A stretch of 5,667 bases of DNA, taken from positions 1 to 5,667 of the forward strand of contig JAOUNC010000205.1 in assembly GCA_029881175.1 (NCBI GenBank). The letters run 5' to 3'. This DNA is from Nitrospirota bacterium. Its GTDB lineage: Bacteria; Nitrospirota; Nitrospiria; Nitrospirales; UBA8639. A program made the translations under genes and the position numbers. Within the stretch, counting starts at the first letter, position 1. Each line of letters begins with the position of its first letter. The notes beneath the pieces are model-generated. The model saw only the letters and a list, made by a program, of their open reading frames with translations, made no database searches and was not told the origin of the DNA. Shown here one piece after another: positions 5,032 through 5,667 of the stretch.

Positions 5032-5215
5032 TGGCGTATATCCCCGTTTGTATGAGGTTCCAGTTTTTGAGAGAAGGGCAGACAATTGAAAAAAGGCATA
5101 ACCTTTGCCTCATAAGTTTTGTGTGATGTTCCCTTTTGAGCCATGCTTAACTGGCTGAATCGATTCTGGGCAGAAAGAATGATGGCGGGAAAAAATATTC
5201 TACAAATCTTAGAGG

Positions 5216-5221
5216 GGAGGT
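5216..5221 (+). promoter_or_regulatory. Shine-Dalgarno site that decides the start of the plus-strand gene
   Basis: GGAGGT lies seven bases before the ATG at 5229 and only four before an in-frame GTG at 5226. The ATG is therefore the better start. Confidence 0.7.
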
Positions 5222-5228
5222 AAGCGTG

Positions 5229-5582
5229 ATGGCTGACATGAAGGCGTCCTATTCACCGGAGAACCGCGCAGATCTCATTCGAGCTCGCATTCAAAATTTA
5301 GAGGAACTGGGCCATGCATGCAGAGATGAGAAGGCATGGAACAAGTTTGACATTGAAACGGAGCAATTCCTGCTGGAAACCTTTGGGGCGACGCATCCCT
5401 ATTTAGAATCTTATAAATATGCGTCTCTGGGTGAAGCGGAAGCGCTTGTGAACATGCCCGAAGGTGGACAAGAACCTCAAAGCCAGGATATTCCCCAAAA
5501 AGCTTTTCAGCAACGGAGGCAGTTATTGCATGTGATCCTGGCCGAGCTTGAGAAGCTGGAAACGGTCGAGAAGAAGCCCTAA
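5229..5582 (+). CDS. Small helical protein, function unknown
   Basis: The 117-residue product (start ATG at 5229, ribosome site GGAGGT; the GTG one codon upstream is less well spaced) has no signal peptide or membrane segment and should be cytoplasmic. Predicted from the sequence by eye: a helix RADLIRARIQNLEELGHAC (13-31), a second helix around KAWNKFDIETEQFLLETFG (35-53), an HPYLESYKY segment (56-64), a polar linker rich in Gln, Glu, Pro and Gly (77-90), and a C-terminal helix QKAFQQRRQLLHVILAELEKLE (90-111). The pattern 'leucine-rich helix, W-x(n)-FL...FG, Y...F, linker, then LLxxLxxELE' resembles the N-terminal helical domain found on larger bacterial proteins, some of them defence-linked. 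Here it stands alone, and I hold that comparison weakly. It is divergent from the minus-strand block and separated from it by repeat cluster B. Confidence 0.75.
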   Translation: MADMKASYSPENRADLIRARIQNLEELGHACRDEKAWNKFDIETEQFLLETFGATHPYLESYKYASLGEAEALVNMPEGGQEPQSQDIPQKAFQQRRQLLHVILAELEKLETVEKKP

Positions 5583-5604
5583 CAGGCGAGGACCATGAGG
5601 ATCC

Positions 5605-5629
5605 ACCTTCTCTCACAGAGGGAGAAGGT
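5605..5629 (+). terminator. Possible intrinsic terminator of the plus-strand gene
   Basis: ACCTTCTCTC (5605-5614) and GGGAGAAGGT (5620-5629) form a ten-bp stem with one T-G pair and the loop ACAGA, 22 bases after the stop codon. Only three T in a row (5629-5631) are seen before CC, so the terminator is weak or the hairpin is another dispersed repeat. Confidence 0.4.
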
Positions 5630-5667
5630 TTCCAGTTCGATTTCGAGTGACGGGGGATGGCCGCATG

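Larger units (their letters stand above)
4861..5214. other. Intergenic region with several dyads upstream of the plus-strand gene
   Basis: No gene is visible. The region precedes the plus-strand gene and must hold its promoter if it is transcribed alone, but no -35/-10 pair is convincing (TTGAAA at 5086 with TCATAA at 5110 is the best and is weak). It holds a two-part stem (4944-4998), a perfect seven-bp hairpin CAAGACG/CGTCTTG (5011-5031), a small AGGCA/TGCCT hairpin (5094-5110) and the palindrome GAATCGATTC (5157-5166). The octamer GAGTCATG occurs at 4866-4873 and 4932-4939. Confidence 0.5.

Noticed and set aside
4783..5085. 100-codon minus-strand frame ending in cluster B
   Set aside because: No ribosome site, low-complexity middle (FFYFSS..., FTFFFTV), and its C-terminus is a repeat unit.
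5275..5616. Minus-strand frame opposite the plus-strand helical protein
   Set aside because: It shadows a gene with a strong ribosome site and shows no domain features.

Overview
The window comes from a Gram-negative bacterium of moderate GC content. Two exported monohaem c-type cytochromes imply a periplasm and respiratory chain. The gene set and the many short palindromic repeats of the GTCATTCCCGC...GCGGGAATCCATC kind would fit Nitrospirota (Nitrospira-like), but I infer this from general resemblance and hold it with only moderate confidence.

Layout. At the left edge, on the minus strand, is the 5' part of a small helical protein with a Cys-x-Cys motif (cut by the window, start at 305). 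Positions 306-656 hold no gene. They are a cluster of short palindromic units (cluster A) that ends directly at the rtcB stop codon. From 657 to 4072 all genes lie on the minus strand; in transcription order they are a zinc-ribbon protein (4072-3842), two monohaem cytochromes c (3845-3408 and 3326-2940), a dodecin (2849-2646), archease (2546-2112) and the RNA ligase RtcB (2087-657). A possible 21-codon leader peptide precedes the zinc-ribbon gene. Positions 4143-5228 are intergenic apart from a second cluster of the same repeats (cluster B, about 4502-4860). A short helical protein of unknown function follows on the plus strand (5229-5582) and ends before a hairpin that may be its terminator.

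How the genes work together. RtcB and archease are an established functional pair: archease promotes guanylylation and multiple turnover of the 3'-phosphate RNA ligase. Here they are 24 nt apart and probably co-transcribed. Dodecin is a small-molecule storage or buffer protein without a known tie to RNA repair. The two cytochromes are likely soluble or periplasmic electron carriers, and the first is translationally coupled (ATGA overlap) to the zinc-ribbon gene. Gaps of 81, 90 and 99 nt separate cytochrome 2, cytochrome 1, dodecin and archease, so the minus-strand block may be several transcription units.

The least ordinary signal is not a gene. It is a composite repeat of about 80 bp made of two hairpins joined by a conserved linker. 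One copy lies in each cluster, in opposite orientation, on either side of the whole rtcB-to-zinc-ribbon block. The stems and linker are almost identical and most differences fall in the loops. I see no transposase, CRISPR array, tRNA or rRNA in the window, and no clear new enzymatic system.
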